Positions 1 through 10,165 of a stretch of 57,411 nucleotides of DNA are shown piece by piece. Both the position numbers and the translations under genes were made by a program. This stretch comes from Beroe ovata (lineage: Eukaryota > Ctenophora > Nuda > Beroida > Beroidae): contig CAMPET010000005.1 in NCBI GenBank assembly GCA_946803715.1, positions 668,291 through 725,701 of the forward strand, read 5' to 3'. The notes under the pieces were generated by a model that was given only the letters and a program-made list of their open reading frames with translations, was not told the origin of the DNA and did no database searches. Position 1 is the first letter of the stretch. Every line of letters starts with the position of its first letter.

Positions 1-2
1 TG

Positions 3-37
<35 letters not shown>

Positions 38-65
38 GCGTGTATGTGTGTGTGCGTGTATGTAC
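1..65. repeat. TG-rich microsatellite
   Basis: The window opens with about 24 bases of pure TG repeat that decays into TATG and TGCG variants up to about position 65. It is simple-sequence DNA with no coding signal. Confidence 0.95.
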
Positions 66-1011
66 GTTCACACAGGATAACCCACAACCAAAGAGCTCAA
101 TCTCATGGAATAAGACAATCATCCAATGGAAGAACTAAGCCCATGTTTGTATAATCAGAATATCAATACCGTAACTAAACTTATCTCAAAACCGCAAATC
201 GGCTCTAATCATCAATTTGCGTTATTCATTAGTCCAATTTCAACGATGGTCAATGTACAACTATCATATATATGGTTGAACGAGAGAAGAACTAGAAGCG
301 GATGCTGATGAAGGCGAACCGCCGAACCGCTCCCACATTGACATACATTGGAAATGCAATCAAAATAAAATACAAGGCGTTTAAATAAACAGAATAACTC
401 CTGTGCTCTCAAATGATCGTTATTCCAAGAATCGTCTACATTTCATTGAGCAGAATGAGGCGGTATAGATTATCATTAGTCTCACAAGCTCACCGATCAT
501 ATTTATGTACCGCGCTGCCGTACACAACGGTCCTTGATTCGGATAGTCTCAGTGCACAATTCGCGATCTTCCGACAGTGGGAAAATTCGTGGGACTATAT
601 AATTGCTTCAATTTCCTGGATAAAGGGGGTCAAATATGTCCAGTCAATGTATGCCAATATGTCGAATATTGAGATGCTAACGCTTGAAATTAATGATTTA
701 ACGCTCATATAACTGTGAGTGCTGATTAATTCTTTTTTGAAATTGAATTTAAAAAAGAAACAAGAATATCAGTTTCATAACCAAATTGAACCGTTAAAAG
801 CGAAGCCTCATATTAAGACAAAATCATTCAACAAATCAAATCGACAACAACATTAAATTTAATTCAGATTGACTTTGAGATAGGGAATTGTCCATCGCAT
901 CCAGGGTTCTCGAATTGGAGATCAGGGTTAGAGGTTAGCAAGTGATCTTGCAGTTGCACTCTTTCAAATTTCAAATTCGACTCCTATTAAGTAGTTCCAC
1001 TTCCAGATCGA
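66..1011. other. Spacer without recognised gene
   Basis: Only short open frames occur here (for example 413-712 on the plus strand, 99 codons). They have no recognisable domain, no convincing splice context and no biased composition. I see no RNA gene or repeat family. Confidence 0.6.
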
Positions 1012-2044
1012 TCATCTGCCTTGAGAATTGCCTTTGGTTGAATTCTTCCTGAAAACCTTGTCTATTTTGGTCGACTTTTTCCTGAAAACCTTGTCTATTT
1101 TCCGTTGTGTGTCAGCATATTGAGCAAGCTGCCTTGTCCTACGATCACGTCGACCTTGCACCTGTTTTCTGATAGCACGTTGCACGGGAGCAAGATCGAT
1201 GGTTTCCAGCTTCTTGTCGAGAGCTTCTATCCGAGACAAGACCATTTCTGCCTGATGTTCGTTTACCGGGTTCACTGGTTCCATAATTCCAATTTGTCGG
1301 AATAGTCTCACCAACATGGGTACAGCAAGAGAATCGAGGAACAGGCGAATCGGACCGGACAGTTTATAAAGGAGTAGTGCGATCACGGCACTCGACGAAG
1401 GAGAAGGTGGTTCCAAGAGAAGTGAACGTGAATATCCGGCTTTACTGAGAATAGCATCAACATCCGTGTAGGTATCGGCCAGTGCCAGGAGAGATGATGT
1501 GTCAAACCCCCTGAAAAAATATGGGAACTATTGTCCTAACACATACCATACTGAATCTCAAAAAAACAATCAAAGAATCGGGGAGGAGAATCTGGAAAAG
1601 GGGTAATCACATTCAATACCTTGATACTAGAGTGTAGAATATCGTGTAGGTAACACAAGATGTGAAAAGATGAAAGCAGAAAAACACCGGTCCATATTCT
1701 TTCAGCATTTTCTTCAATTTCGACTTCTTCTTCTTCTTATCCTTCGGCTCGCTTTCTGTCACTAGTGATCGTGTACACAGAGAGGGTCTAGAGATATCGG
1801 CTCGGCTTGACGAAAAGTACGATGTCACTCGCAGACCTCCTGATGACGAGGTTACAAGATTTAACGAGGAGTAATTTGTGAGTGGTGCTGTCAGCTTCTT
1901 CCATTCTGCAGGAAAAGTCCTATGGAAGGGAGCACAAGTATTCTTGGATCTAGAAGATTGCGCTGAGGTGAAAAAAGACGTTCCACGTTGAACTACTCTG
2001 ACATCATAGTGTAAACTGAACCTGGTAGTCATACACCAACTCAT
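1012..2044 (-). CDS. FAM210-like mitochondrial membrane protein, copy 1
   Basis: Two exons, 2044-1620 and 1510-1012, joined in phase 2 (AG|G), give 307 residues. The first exon has a basic, Ser-rich N-terminus like a mitochondrial presequence. It ends in the DUF1279 core: KLKKMLKEYGPVFFCFH followed by a hydrophobic segment. The second exon continues with GFDTSSLLALADTY and a second hydrophobic stretch (VIALLLYKLSGPIRLFLDSLAVPML), as in FAM210A/B. FAM210 proteins are inner-mitochondrial-membrane proteins linked to mitochondrial translation and metabolism. The C-terminal tail is coiled-coil-like and basic, with an imperfect 11-residue tandem repeat (KIDKVFRK.STK twice). A related gene with the same intron position lies just upstream on the same strand, so the pair is a tandem duplication. 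Assignment to A or B is not possible. Confidence 0.82.
1041..1102 (-). repeat. 33-bp coding tandem duplication in FAM210 copy 1
   Basis: Two near-identical 33-bp units encode consecutive KIDKVFRK(K/N)STK segments in the C-terminal tail. The duplication keeps the reading frame. Confidence 0.8.
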
Positions 2045-2296
2045 GCCTTGACATCCTGCGTGGAGTGTAATTAATTGGAGGGGGATTCAATTGAATGATG
2101 AGTCTAAACAATACATTGAAAAGAAGTCAACTTCAGAGATGACGCCTCACGGTTTCTTATAATACTAAAAATCACGTTAAATACAATTCTGGATTTTGCC
2201 TATAAATCCACGAAACTTAAACGCTTCTTAAGGCAACTAATCACTAGCATCTCTTCCGAATTCGAAAAAGTAATAATATCGTAATAATAGACGCGA

Positions 2297-2893
2297 TCAA
2301 AGCTTCTTGTCCCTCAATTTCAAGCGATCAGCAATCATAGGCACCATAACAGCATCGATAGCTAGTCTGATAGGTAGCACTAGTTTGTTCAATACACAAG
2401 CTAGAGCAAAGCTAGTAGCGATACCTCCTTTGGATAAGAATAACGCCTCCCTACTGTACCCACTGGCACTAAGAATGCTATCAACATTCACAAAACTGTC
2501 CACCAAAGTGATGATCGATGCAGCATCGAAACCCCTGCAATAATACGCCGTGGTTAATATTTGATCCGTAGTCGTATGAAGCAATAATGATCCGAACCAA
2601 ACAGTCAGTCAAGAAATAAGTGAGAGTAAGATGGTGCGTTACCTTGACAACAATACAGTTAGTGTTGCAATTGAACAGGCGGACACGGTCATGTGGAAAA
2701 CCAAGAAAACCTGTCCATACTTCACAAGTAGACTCTTTTCATTTTCAGAACTCGAGGAACCGTGCACATGTCTTGTGACTATATTCCCAGATTTACAACC
2801 GTTTCTGTTAATCTGAATCTGAGGCTGACGTCTTGCAGAGATGAGAAGACCCGTTGAACTAATACTCCGACAGCAAGCTGGATACAGGAACAT
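2297..2893 (-). CDS. FAM210-like mitochondrial membrane protein, copy 2
   Basis: Two exons, 2893-2643 and 2534-2297, joined in phase 2 (AG|G), give 162 residues. The N-terminus is basic with Cys, Ser and Arg and looks like a mitochondrial import signal. The DUF1279 signature follows: SLLVKYGQVFLVFHMTVSA, then RGFDAASIITLVDSF, then a hydrophobic helix ending in PIRLAIDAVMVPMIADRLK. It lacks the long charged tail of copy 1 and is close to vertebrate FAM210B in size. The intron splits the same codon as in copy 1, which supports tandem duplication. Start codon 2893 is the first in-frame ATG with a suitable leader; an upstream non-coding exon cannot be excluded. Confidence 0.82.
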
Positions 2894-3255
2894 CGCTCAT
2901 TTTCACCATTCCTAAAATTGAGAGTATGATGGCCAATCATTACATCTCAAGATGCAAGAAGTCAATAGAAGTTGTGGAATTTTCTAGTGATAAAGCCGCG
3001 CACTCGCGCGCACAGAAACGGTTAAAATAGATACAAATTATGCTTTGGCTACGATAATGTTAATCGGCGTTCGCGCATTCCGTACAAGACAAGAAATTCT
3101 GACTCAACTTCAAAATGAAATGGAGGCCCTCCATAGCATTTTGGAGGGCGACTGGAAATTTGGGTTATACTGAAGAAGGAAGCAATGAGTAGGTATAAAA
3201 TATTATCAAATACGACTAGATAAATATATACAAACACTGCAATCAAAAGTTCGCT
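2894..3255. other. Spacer between FAM210 copy 2 and CCT5
   Basis: About 360 bp of AT-rich sequence. It must contain the 5' flank of the FAM210 gene and the 3' flank of CCT5 (both minus strand). No further gene is seen. Confidence 0.6.
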
Positions 3256-4875
3256 TTATTCGCCTTCACCTGGGCTTCGAACATCATCGATTTTGAGGAT
3301 CATTCTAACAAGCTGAGTAGCCAGCATGATCTGTTGCTTCTTTCCAATCAGCGTTTCAATTACGTGTTGTTCCTTCATGTCGTTCTGTCCCTTGTCCATG
3401 CAGTCAATTCCGAGTCGGGGGTTGTTCTCCTTGATCTGTCTGGACTTCACTTCAGCCAGGGTACTGAATGGTGCAAATCCGGAGTTCTCAGCAAGTGCCA
3501 TTGGCACGCTTTCCAGGGCATCAGCAAACGCTCGCATGGCATATTGCTCAATGCTTGCAACCTTATCTGCAGCTTCATTAACAGCAACAGCACATGCAAT
3601 TTCATTGGAGCCACCGCCATAGACTATTCGGTTATCTTTCACAAGGTTTCGGATAACACACATGGCGTCCCAGATGCTCCTCTTTGCTTCCTGTACTATC
3701 ATAGTGTTGGAGCCTCTGAGGAAGAGAGTCACTGCCCTGGTATTGTGACAATCCTCAATAACCAGCATCCTGTCTTTGGTTGTACCGAATCCGATCTCCC
3801 TGACTTTACCTGCTTTCCCCAACTTCTCTGGTGTCAGCTCGCTGAACCTAGGAACAATGCGTCCTCCGGTAGCAATAGCTATCAGCTCGATTTCCGGTCC
3901 TCCGACCCATCGCACAGCAGGCAGTTCATTTTGTAGACAGAGGTGGTTTGCTTCATCGTCAAATCCCCATTGGCAAATTGCCAAGGTAGCTCCACTATCC
4001 TTAATCTGCTTGATCATGCTCACAAACTGTTCCTGTTCGTATGCATGAAGTTTGTTGTAATCGTCCACAGACCCAACGTTCATGTTGTGCTTTGTCTTTG
4101 GCTTGGGAGGCTCAAAGGCACATGTCAAGATGGCTAGCTTTACATCTTCAAGTTCTTTAGGCATCTGGCTGTGACTCATGGTCTTATCAATAATGACACC
4201 CTTCACCAGCTGAGAATCCTCTAGTTTTCCTCCCGTCTTACACTCAATCTTGATCAGATCGAAAGAGACATCCTTTCTCTCCAAGTCAGCAACTGACAGG
4301 ATAGCATCGACAGCCATCTCAGCGAACTGTCGCCCACACCTATTCACGATTTTGGAGCCGAGTGTTGTCATGGCTGTCTTGACAAGGGGTTCCTTGTTGT
4401 CTTTATCCACGGGAAAGTGATCAGCAATGGTATCGAGATGCTGCACAGCGATCCTCGCTGCATTCTCGTACCCGTCAGCGATCCTTATAGGGTGGATTCC
4501 ACGCTCGAGGAGGGCCTCCGCTTGCTCCAGCAGAGCTCCGGCAAGGACCACAACACCAGTTGTACCATCTCCTATCTCCTCATCTTGGGATTTGCTCAGC
4601 TGCACCATGAGTTTGGCTATCTGATGCTCAACATCCATGTTCTCCAGGATAGTAGCACCGTCATTGGTGACAGTTATGTCGCCGTCAGGGGAAACGAGGA
4701 TCTTGTCCAGACCTTTCGGTCCCAGAGACGATTTGAGACACTGGGCAACAGACCTGGCAGCCATGATGTGGGACTTTTGGGCGTCCAGACCAGACATACG
4801 GGACTTGGTGCTTTGGTCCTTCAGAATGATGAATGGTTGACCATACTCATCAAATGCGATCTGTCCTCCTTGCAT
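3256..4875 (-). CDS. CCT5: T-complex protein 1 subunit epsilon
   Basis: A single coding exon of 539 residues, close to the family length (about 541). The ATG at 4875 gives [15 protein letters not shown], matching the epsilon N-terminus; the frame stays open upstream but that part reads like untranslated or intronic sequence. Group II chaperonin motifs are intact: SLGPKG (residues 50-55), [18 protein letters not shown] (102-110), [43 protein letters not shown] and the C-terminal [24 protein letters not shown]5 is one of eight subunits of the cytosolic TRiC/CCT ring, which folds actin, tubulin and many WD40 proteins using ATP. The neighbouring gene upstream on the same strand is another subunit of the same ring, CCT8. 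Identity is very secure. Confidence 0.97.
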   Translation of the reverse strand: MQGGQIAFDEYGQPFIILKDQSTKSRMSGLDAQKSHIMAARSVAQCLKSSLGPKGLDKILVSPDGDITVTNDGATILENMDVEHQIAKLMVQLSKSQDEEIGDGTTGVVVLAGALLEQAEALLERGIHPIRIADGYENAARIAVQHLDTIADHFPVDKDNKEPLVKTAMTTLGSKIVNRCGRQFAEMAVDAILSVADLERKDVSFDLIKIECKTGGKLEDSQLVKGVIIDKTMSHSQMPKELEDVKLAILTCAFEPPKPKTKHNMNVGSVDDYNKLHAYEQEQFVSMIKQIKDSGATLAICQWGFDDEANHLCLQNELPAVRWVGGPEIELIAIATGGRIVPRFSELTPEKLGKAGKVREIGFGTTKDRMLVIEDCHNTRAVTLFLRGSNTMIVQEAKRSIWDAMCVIRNLVKDNRIVYGGGSNEIACAVAVNEAADKVASIEQYAMRAFADALESVPMALAENSGFAPFSTLAEVKSRQIKENNPRLGIDCMDKGQNDMKEQHVIETLIGKKQQIMLATQLVRMILKIDDVRSPGEGE

Positions 4876-5172
4876 GGTGCCTTGATTGCTAAAACAGTTG
4901 CAAATGGTCAGTCTTAAATTGTACCATAAAATCTCCAAAATTTACACAGGAAGTAAGCATGCTCGTGAAAAATGAGAACACTGCAAAAAATCCTGCTTGT
5001 TGACATCTGGGATGCTTAAAAGCTGAGATGCAGTAACTTCAACGACATTGATCTGTAATGATTCCTCAGCGTCGTATCAAATACAAAATAAAAATAAATA
5101 TGAGCTCAATATATGATACAAATAGAGAGGCGCTTATACACAAATCAGAAGTCCACCAAAAATGAGACACAA

Positions 5173-7498
5173 CTATTCGTCATCGGGGTCAGCTTGCCCT
5201 TTCCTCGGTTTTGGACCGCCAGCTTGTTTGGCCATGATGATCTGAAAGGCAAAAATATTACATGATGATCCGTTACTTCACTGTTGCACAATCATTATCT
5301 GGGAATTGGAATAGTTCGATATTATCAATTCATAATACCTGATCAACGACGAGCACTGTAGTTGCTGCATTAACCGCATATTTGATTCCCCAGTGCTTGG
5401 TCAAGAACAAGTCATATACTTGTCTCTCGACAACATCCATCACCTCAACTTGGTCTGCCTGTGAAATGAGAGCTTGTAAGTCGGCGGCAACCTGTAGTTA
5501 TCTATCCGTCTGTTATACCCACTGTTTCAACAGACACGCTCACAACACATGTGCCCCACCTCGAGGTTAATGCCTGTATTGATCCCTGACACACCGTCTT
5601 GATGAGCGTTGTACATCTTGGCCAGAACTTCATTACCCTTCAGGCCTGTGTTCTCTGCAAGGATCTTGGGGAAAACTTCGAATGCCTCCGCAAACTTCTT
5701 GATTGCGTATTGTTCCATGCCAGGTGTCTGTTGGAGAATTAGTGCTTGAAACCCGGTAATCACTGATAAAATTCATGGACTATCTATACACAATTACATT
5801 GTGACACCCTCGCTCTCACACAAACCTGTTCGCCGTATGTCATGAGCTGCTTAGCCAGTTCAATTTCCGTGGCAGCAGCCCCGGGGAGACACCTCTGATC
5901 ACGGGTCAGAATTTTGACACTGTTGACACCATCATCGATAGCCCGTTCGATATCGTCCATGATGTTCTCTGTGCTACCTCTAATGATGATGGTAGACATG
6001 GCAGACTCTTCCCGCTCTGTAATAAAGAATGATAGGAAGTGAAAATGAACAAGTGAAACTTACCACTGTCATAAGTGTGATTGTAACATGATCATACCTT
6101 GCCTGAATACAACAACTGTTGTATCTCCCACCTCCTCTAGCTGTACAACACTACAATCTCCCATTTCCTCGGCACTTGGAACAGTCAGGTTGGGCAGAGC
6201 TGTCGCGTTGATGCTCTTGCATAGCCTCCTCAAGTCCCATTTAGACATGAGTCGTACCACCATGATGTTGAACTTGTTAGCAAAGTGCATCATCATATCG
6301 CCTACTTTTCCTCCACTCACAACAACAGTGATCCCTGCCTCGGCCAGAGACTTCACCTGCCCTTCAACCAACTTCTCTTCATCCACTGAGAAATTCTTCA
6401 GTTCGTCAGCAGTGTTGATCAGGACAGTGCCTTTTGTTTCCGTTGTACCGATGTCAAAGGGACAAGAAAACACTGCAACTTTAGCGTCTTTGACGGATGT
6501 GATGTCACTCTCAACATTTCGTTTGAATACCATTCCCTGGAGGCAAGTAGAGGAGAGGACTCCCGATCCGAGGATCTTGCATGTTCGTACATGATCCACG
6601 TTGAATGTTCGTTGAGTAGGCATGATTTTGACTGCAAATAAATGTTTCCTGTTTATCAGGGAAAGAAAATCATTCATTAGATACTATCTAATAGATAAAC
6701 TTTCAAGCACTAACTGCAGGCATCGGAGATAAGATCAGCTAGGAAATCCTCATAACCATCCTGTTTACTGGCGACAGATGACCTAATGATTGGAATAACA
6801 GACTCGGCACATTTAACGTCTTTCACTGTGTGACAGCAGAGAGTCTCAAGGATCTCCAGGCACTTTTCAGATGCCATTTCATAACCCTTGATGACTTCAC
6901 TTGGAGAGAGGCCACATTCTAGTAGATCAATGGCCTTTTCCAGCAATGCACCTGACAAATATTTGGAAATTACTCCAAATCATCATCCAATCTGTGCATT
7001 TAACACAAATTCAATGTCTACTAAGCATAGATTCAAATGATTGTTGAATAATGAATATGATAGGAATACCTGCTAAGATCATGACAAAGTTTGTCCCATC
7101 ACCACATTCTGACTCCTGCTGTTGGGAAGCAAGTACAATCATTTTAGCAGCTGGGTGCTGAACTTCCAGCTCTTTGATGATGGTTGCCGCATCATTGGTC
7201 ACAAAAAGCTTGCTCAAGTGGTTGATAACCATCTTGTTCACCCCTTTTGGTCCATAACATGTCATAATTGTTTTGTAAAGTTCAGTACAGGCTTCTAAGT
7301 TGGAGAATACTGCCTCATGCATTCCAGTAAGATGCTGAAAAATGAATGTCAATGGTAATAAATATAAGTATCACCCAATTCTTCATTAGCTGGAGTAAGT
7401 TCAAAATGAGACAATCATCTACATGAAGGTTACTCATTCACCTTAGTACCATCCTTCATCATGTTTTGAAAGTAGGACTTTGGTACATGCATAGCCAT
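5173..7498 (-). CDS. CCT8: T-complex protein 1 subunit theta
   Basis: Eight exons (7498-7442, 7334-7070, 6951-6715, 6631-6098, 6016-5826, 5727-5560, 5458-5339, 5241-5173), all GT-AG and phase-consistent, give 546 residues against about 548 in the family. Diagnostic theta features are MAMHVPKSYFQNMMKDGTK at the start, YGPKGVNKMVINHL, GDGTNFVMILAG (the theta GDGTN form), NVDHVRTCKILGSG, WDLRRLCKSINATALP, IIIRGSTENIMDDIERA and the C-terminal VVDQIIMAKQAGGPKP. The product is a subunit of the cytosolic CCT ring. One oddity: the usual PGGGATEIELA motif reads PGAAATEIELA, with GCT GCT GCC codons. Only about 300 bp separate its stop from the CCT5 start; because both genes are on the minus strand they cannot share a bidirectional promoter. 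Confidence 0.96.
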
Positions 7499-8840
7499 CT
7501 TGAAATCTGTTTGAGCTTAAGGGTACAGAATGTTTCATTAATCAGTCATTATGGTTATTCATTTCATCGGAATGAACAAATTCATATGCACACTTTACAG
7601 ATCAAGCAAATAAAATCTTGTAAGAAAATGCAAAATCCTGCATAATCCAATATGACCAATCAATTGCCTTCATGATCCAACACTGGTTCTTTCCTAATTG
7701 TAAAATTCTGCCATGATAGTCCTGTTCAGCATAAGGCATTAAACTTAATTTCTTTTCAGAAAACATGATAACTACCTTCAAGACCATGAAACTTCCGAGA
7801 AGAAATATTTCATGGACTAAAAGTGGTCAGATTGCGACCTTTTTACCTATTTGAAGCCTCAGGCACTATACACTAATATTCTACGATATCATGACAAATA
7901 AAATAAATAAATAAATAAAAGGATAATGGTATTTAACCATCACGATTCTGAATTGAATTGAATTGAATTGAAACACTGAAAAACTAGCATTCGCATTTAA
8001 TACTAGATTGACTAATGGAAAACAATATGTAACTCCTTGTAATTGAGTCAATGACGAGGAGAAGGCTTTAAATGAATGTTATAATGGATCATTAAAACTA
8101 GTTACAATTGTATTTAAGATTTAAAATGACGACTTACAAAAACTATGGCAGCTGCCGATGATAACCCCTGTCGGGAATTTTATTATGTAAGCGCTCACCG
8201 CGCCGGCCGTGCTTTGCTGCTTTTTGTATTTGCATCATTGCATCAACTGGGCATGGGCCTAGTTTGAATTCGGCTTTCAATGCAGGAAGTGCGCGCCACG
8301 CGCCAAACAAATGACAATTGAAATGACAATTTTTATATATATCCCTTGCTTGGCGATGCTAAGCCCAGCTGACGCGCCCACCTGTCTGAGAATAATTTGC
8401 GGAGGCGCGCGCGCAATGAAATTCTCGACAGGGGCTATCATCGACAGCCAAATATATCCCTAGCAATCAAAATTGCGCGGCGTGGCGCAGCGCCGCGGAC
8501 GTTCGACAGCAGAGAAAGATTGTATAGCAAACTCTGAAACTGATTATCATTGATTCGATTACACATCATCATCATCATGATCACTTACGCTCGATGAGCA
8601 CTTACGCTCATACTAAAAACTGATTTTAGTTTTTACAGCCTTTATCTCACTAAGCTCATTGAAGTATTAATTTAAATATGATTGATAAGTTATATGCTAT
8701 CAGATTATATGCTGTCAGATTATATGCTGTCAGATTGTTTCACCTAATTTCAGCACTCTCACTTTCTACAGTGTTTTTTAGCACTGTTGCTTTATTCTGG
8801 TTTCAGAAGCAGACGTTAGACTTCAGTTGAGCAGTATCCA
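7499..8840. other. Divergent intergenic region CCT8 / CARNMT1
   Basis: About 1.3 kb between two divergently transcribed genes. It holds simple repeats (AAAT units near 7900-7920, TTGAA units near 7950-7972), a fold-back element (8147-8449) and three copies of a short unit containing CAGATTATATGCTGT near 8697-8735. An exon-like pyrimidine-AG at about 8806 precedes the CARNMT1 ATG and may mark a 5' untranslated exon. Confidence 0.6.
8147..8449. mobile_element. MITE-like fold-back element
   Basis: The left end (8147-8184) and right end (8415-8449) are imperfect inverted repeats of about 35 bp sharing the core CGATGATA-R-CCCCTGTCG-R-GAATTT. The interior is GC-rich (many GCGC tracts) and has no open frame. 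I could not identify a clear target-site duplication. It sits in the promoter region between CCT8 and CARNMT1. Confidence 0.6.
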
Positions 8841-9950
8841 ATGCCTTCTAAAGCTGATTTAGAGGACGAAGAAAAAAAGTATTTTGACAAATGTGTAAGA
8901 GCATTTAGATTTTACCGAACTCATGCATTCAAGAATCTCCAAAAAGCTGTAAAAGATTTTCATGACATTCCTGAGCATCATCAGAAAATGCTTGAAAAGT
9001 TTGTAGCTCAGCAAGCTGAAGTTCGTAAATGCATTGAATACAATTATATGTTTGTCTTGCATATGCTTGAAGATGTTCATGAGATGTTCCTTACTGAAAA
9101 TGAAGTCGAAGGAGGTGGCTGTGAAAGTGACTCAAGCTCAAGTGACAATTTTGTTTACAGTGATCTCTCACAGGGTGACCTAGATCGTGTGTATACAACC
9201 ATAAGACAATTTGTAAGAGACTGGTCCAAGGAAGGTCAATTGGAACGTGATAAATGCTACAAACCTATAATAGATGCTGTTGTAAGTAGGTATCCAGAAG
9301 CTAGTCAGATAGAGATTCTTGTCCCTGGAGCAGGCCTTGGACGACTGGCCTTTGAATTTGCTACAAGAGGCTATAATTGTGAAGGGAATGAGTTTAGCAT
9401 ATTCATGCTTATTGCATCTAACTTTGTCCTTAATAAAACTGCATCCCTTAAGTTTAAAATTTATCCTTGGTCCACTTGTCCTACCAACAATAAGTCCCAC
9501 AAGGATAGAGTAGCAATGGTAGAGGTGCCTGATGTTGATACAACTCAAATCCCGGACTCAGTGAACTTCGGGATGTGTGCGGGGGATTTCACAGAAGTAT
9601 ATGCAAATAATATGAATAGGTATCATGTCATTGCTGCATCTTTCTTTCTGGACACAGCTCATAACATAATTGAATATCTAGAGCTGATAATGAATCTTCT
9701 GAAACCTGGTGGATATCTTATCTCACTTGGACCTCTTCTGTATCATTATGCTGGACTCCCCGAGCAGCCTAGTCTTGAACTGCCCTGGGAAGACTTGATC
9801 TCCATTATAGAACAGCTTGGCTTCGTCATAGAGGAGTCATCAGATGTAGAAAATGTGCCCTATATTGGTAATGATGCATCTATGCTCCAAGTTTTGTACA
9901 CATGCAAGTTCATTGTGGCAAGGAAACCGGTAGAAATGACAATAAAATGA
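8841..9950 (+). CDS. CARNMT1: Carnosine N-methyltransferase
   Basis: A single coding exon of 369 residues (family about 400). The N-terminal helical region AFRFYRTHAFKNLQKAVKDF and RKCIEYNYMFVLHMLEDV matches the CARNMT1/UPF0586 family. The methyltransferase fold follows: the SAM-binding loop VPGAGLGRLAFEFA (about 161-174), acidic EGNEFSIFM at the end of strand 2, CAGDFTEVY, ASFFLDTAHNIIEYLE, LLKPGGYLISLGPLLYHY and the C-terminal VARKPVE. The enzyme methylates carnosine to anserine with S-adenosylmethionine; its histidine-dipeptide substrate range in invertebrates is less well known. An AATAAA hexamer overlaps the end of the frame (ACA ATA AAA TGA). CCT8 is transcribed divergently upstream. 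Confidence 0.94.
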   Translation: MPSKADLEDEEKKYFDKCVRAFRFYRTHAFKNLQKAVKDFHDIPEHHQKMLEKFVAQQAEVRKCIEYNYMFVLHMLEDVHEMFLTENEVEGGGCESDSSSSDNFVYSDLSQGDLDRVYTTIRQFVRDWSKEGQLERDKCYKPIIDAVVSRYPEASQIEILVPGAGLGRLAFEFATRGYNCEGNEFSIFMLIASNFVLNKTASLKFKIYPWSTCPTNNKSHKDRVAMVEVPDVDTTQIPDSVNFGMCAGDFTEVYANNMNRYHVIAASFFLDTAHNIIEYLELIMNLLKPGGYLISLGPLLYHYAGLPEQPSLELPWEDLISIIEQLGFVIEESSDVENVPYIGNDASMLQVLYTCKFIVARKPVEMTIK

Positions 9951-10165
9951 TAAATGGGAAGGCTTATATTTTAAATTTCACATTTCTTATTCAATTCAGT
10001 TCATAATCCTTCTTATTGGGTTTCAAATTTCAATTTAGATCTTCAATACTGTCTCTTCTTACCTGTATGTCAACTTCAAAGTTCAAACTCAAATTTATCT
10101 CCTATTTATGCAGCATGTAATCGTATAGCAGTTAATTGCCGATATCGTGCCGCCAGCATGCTAGG

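Noticed and set aside
413..712. 99-codon plus-strand frame
   Set aside because: No family resemblance, no flanking splice context and no support from neighbouring exons.
3326..4917. Long plus-strand frames opposite CCT5
   Set aside because: Antisense shadows of the CCT5 coding exon; the minus-strand product is unmistakable.
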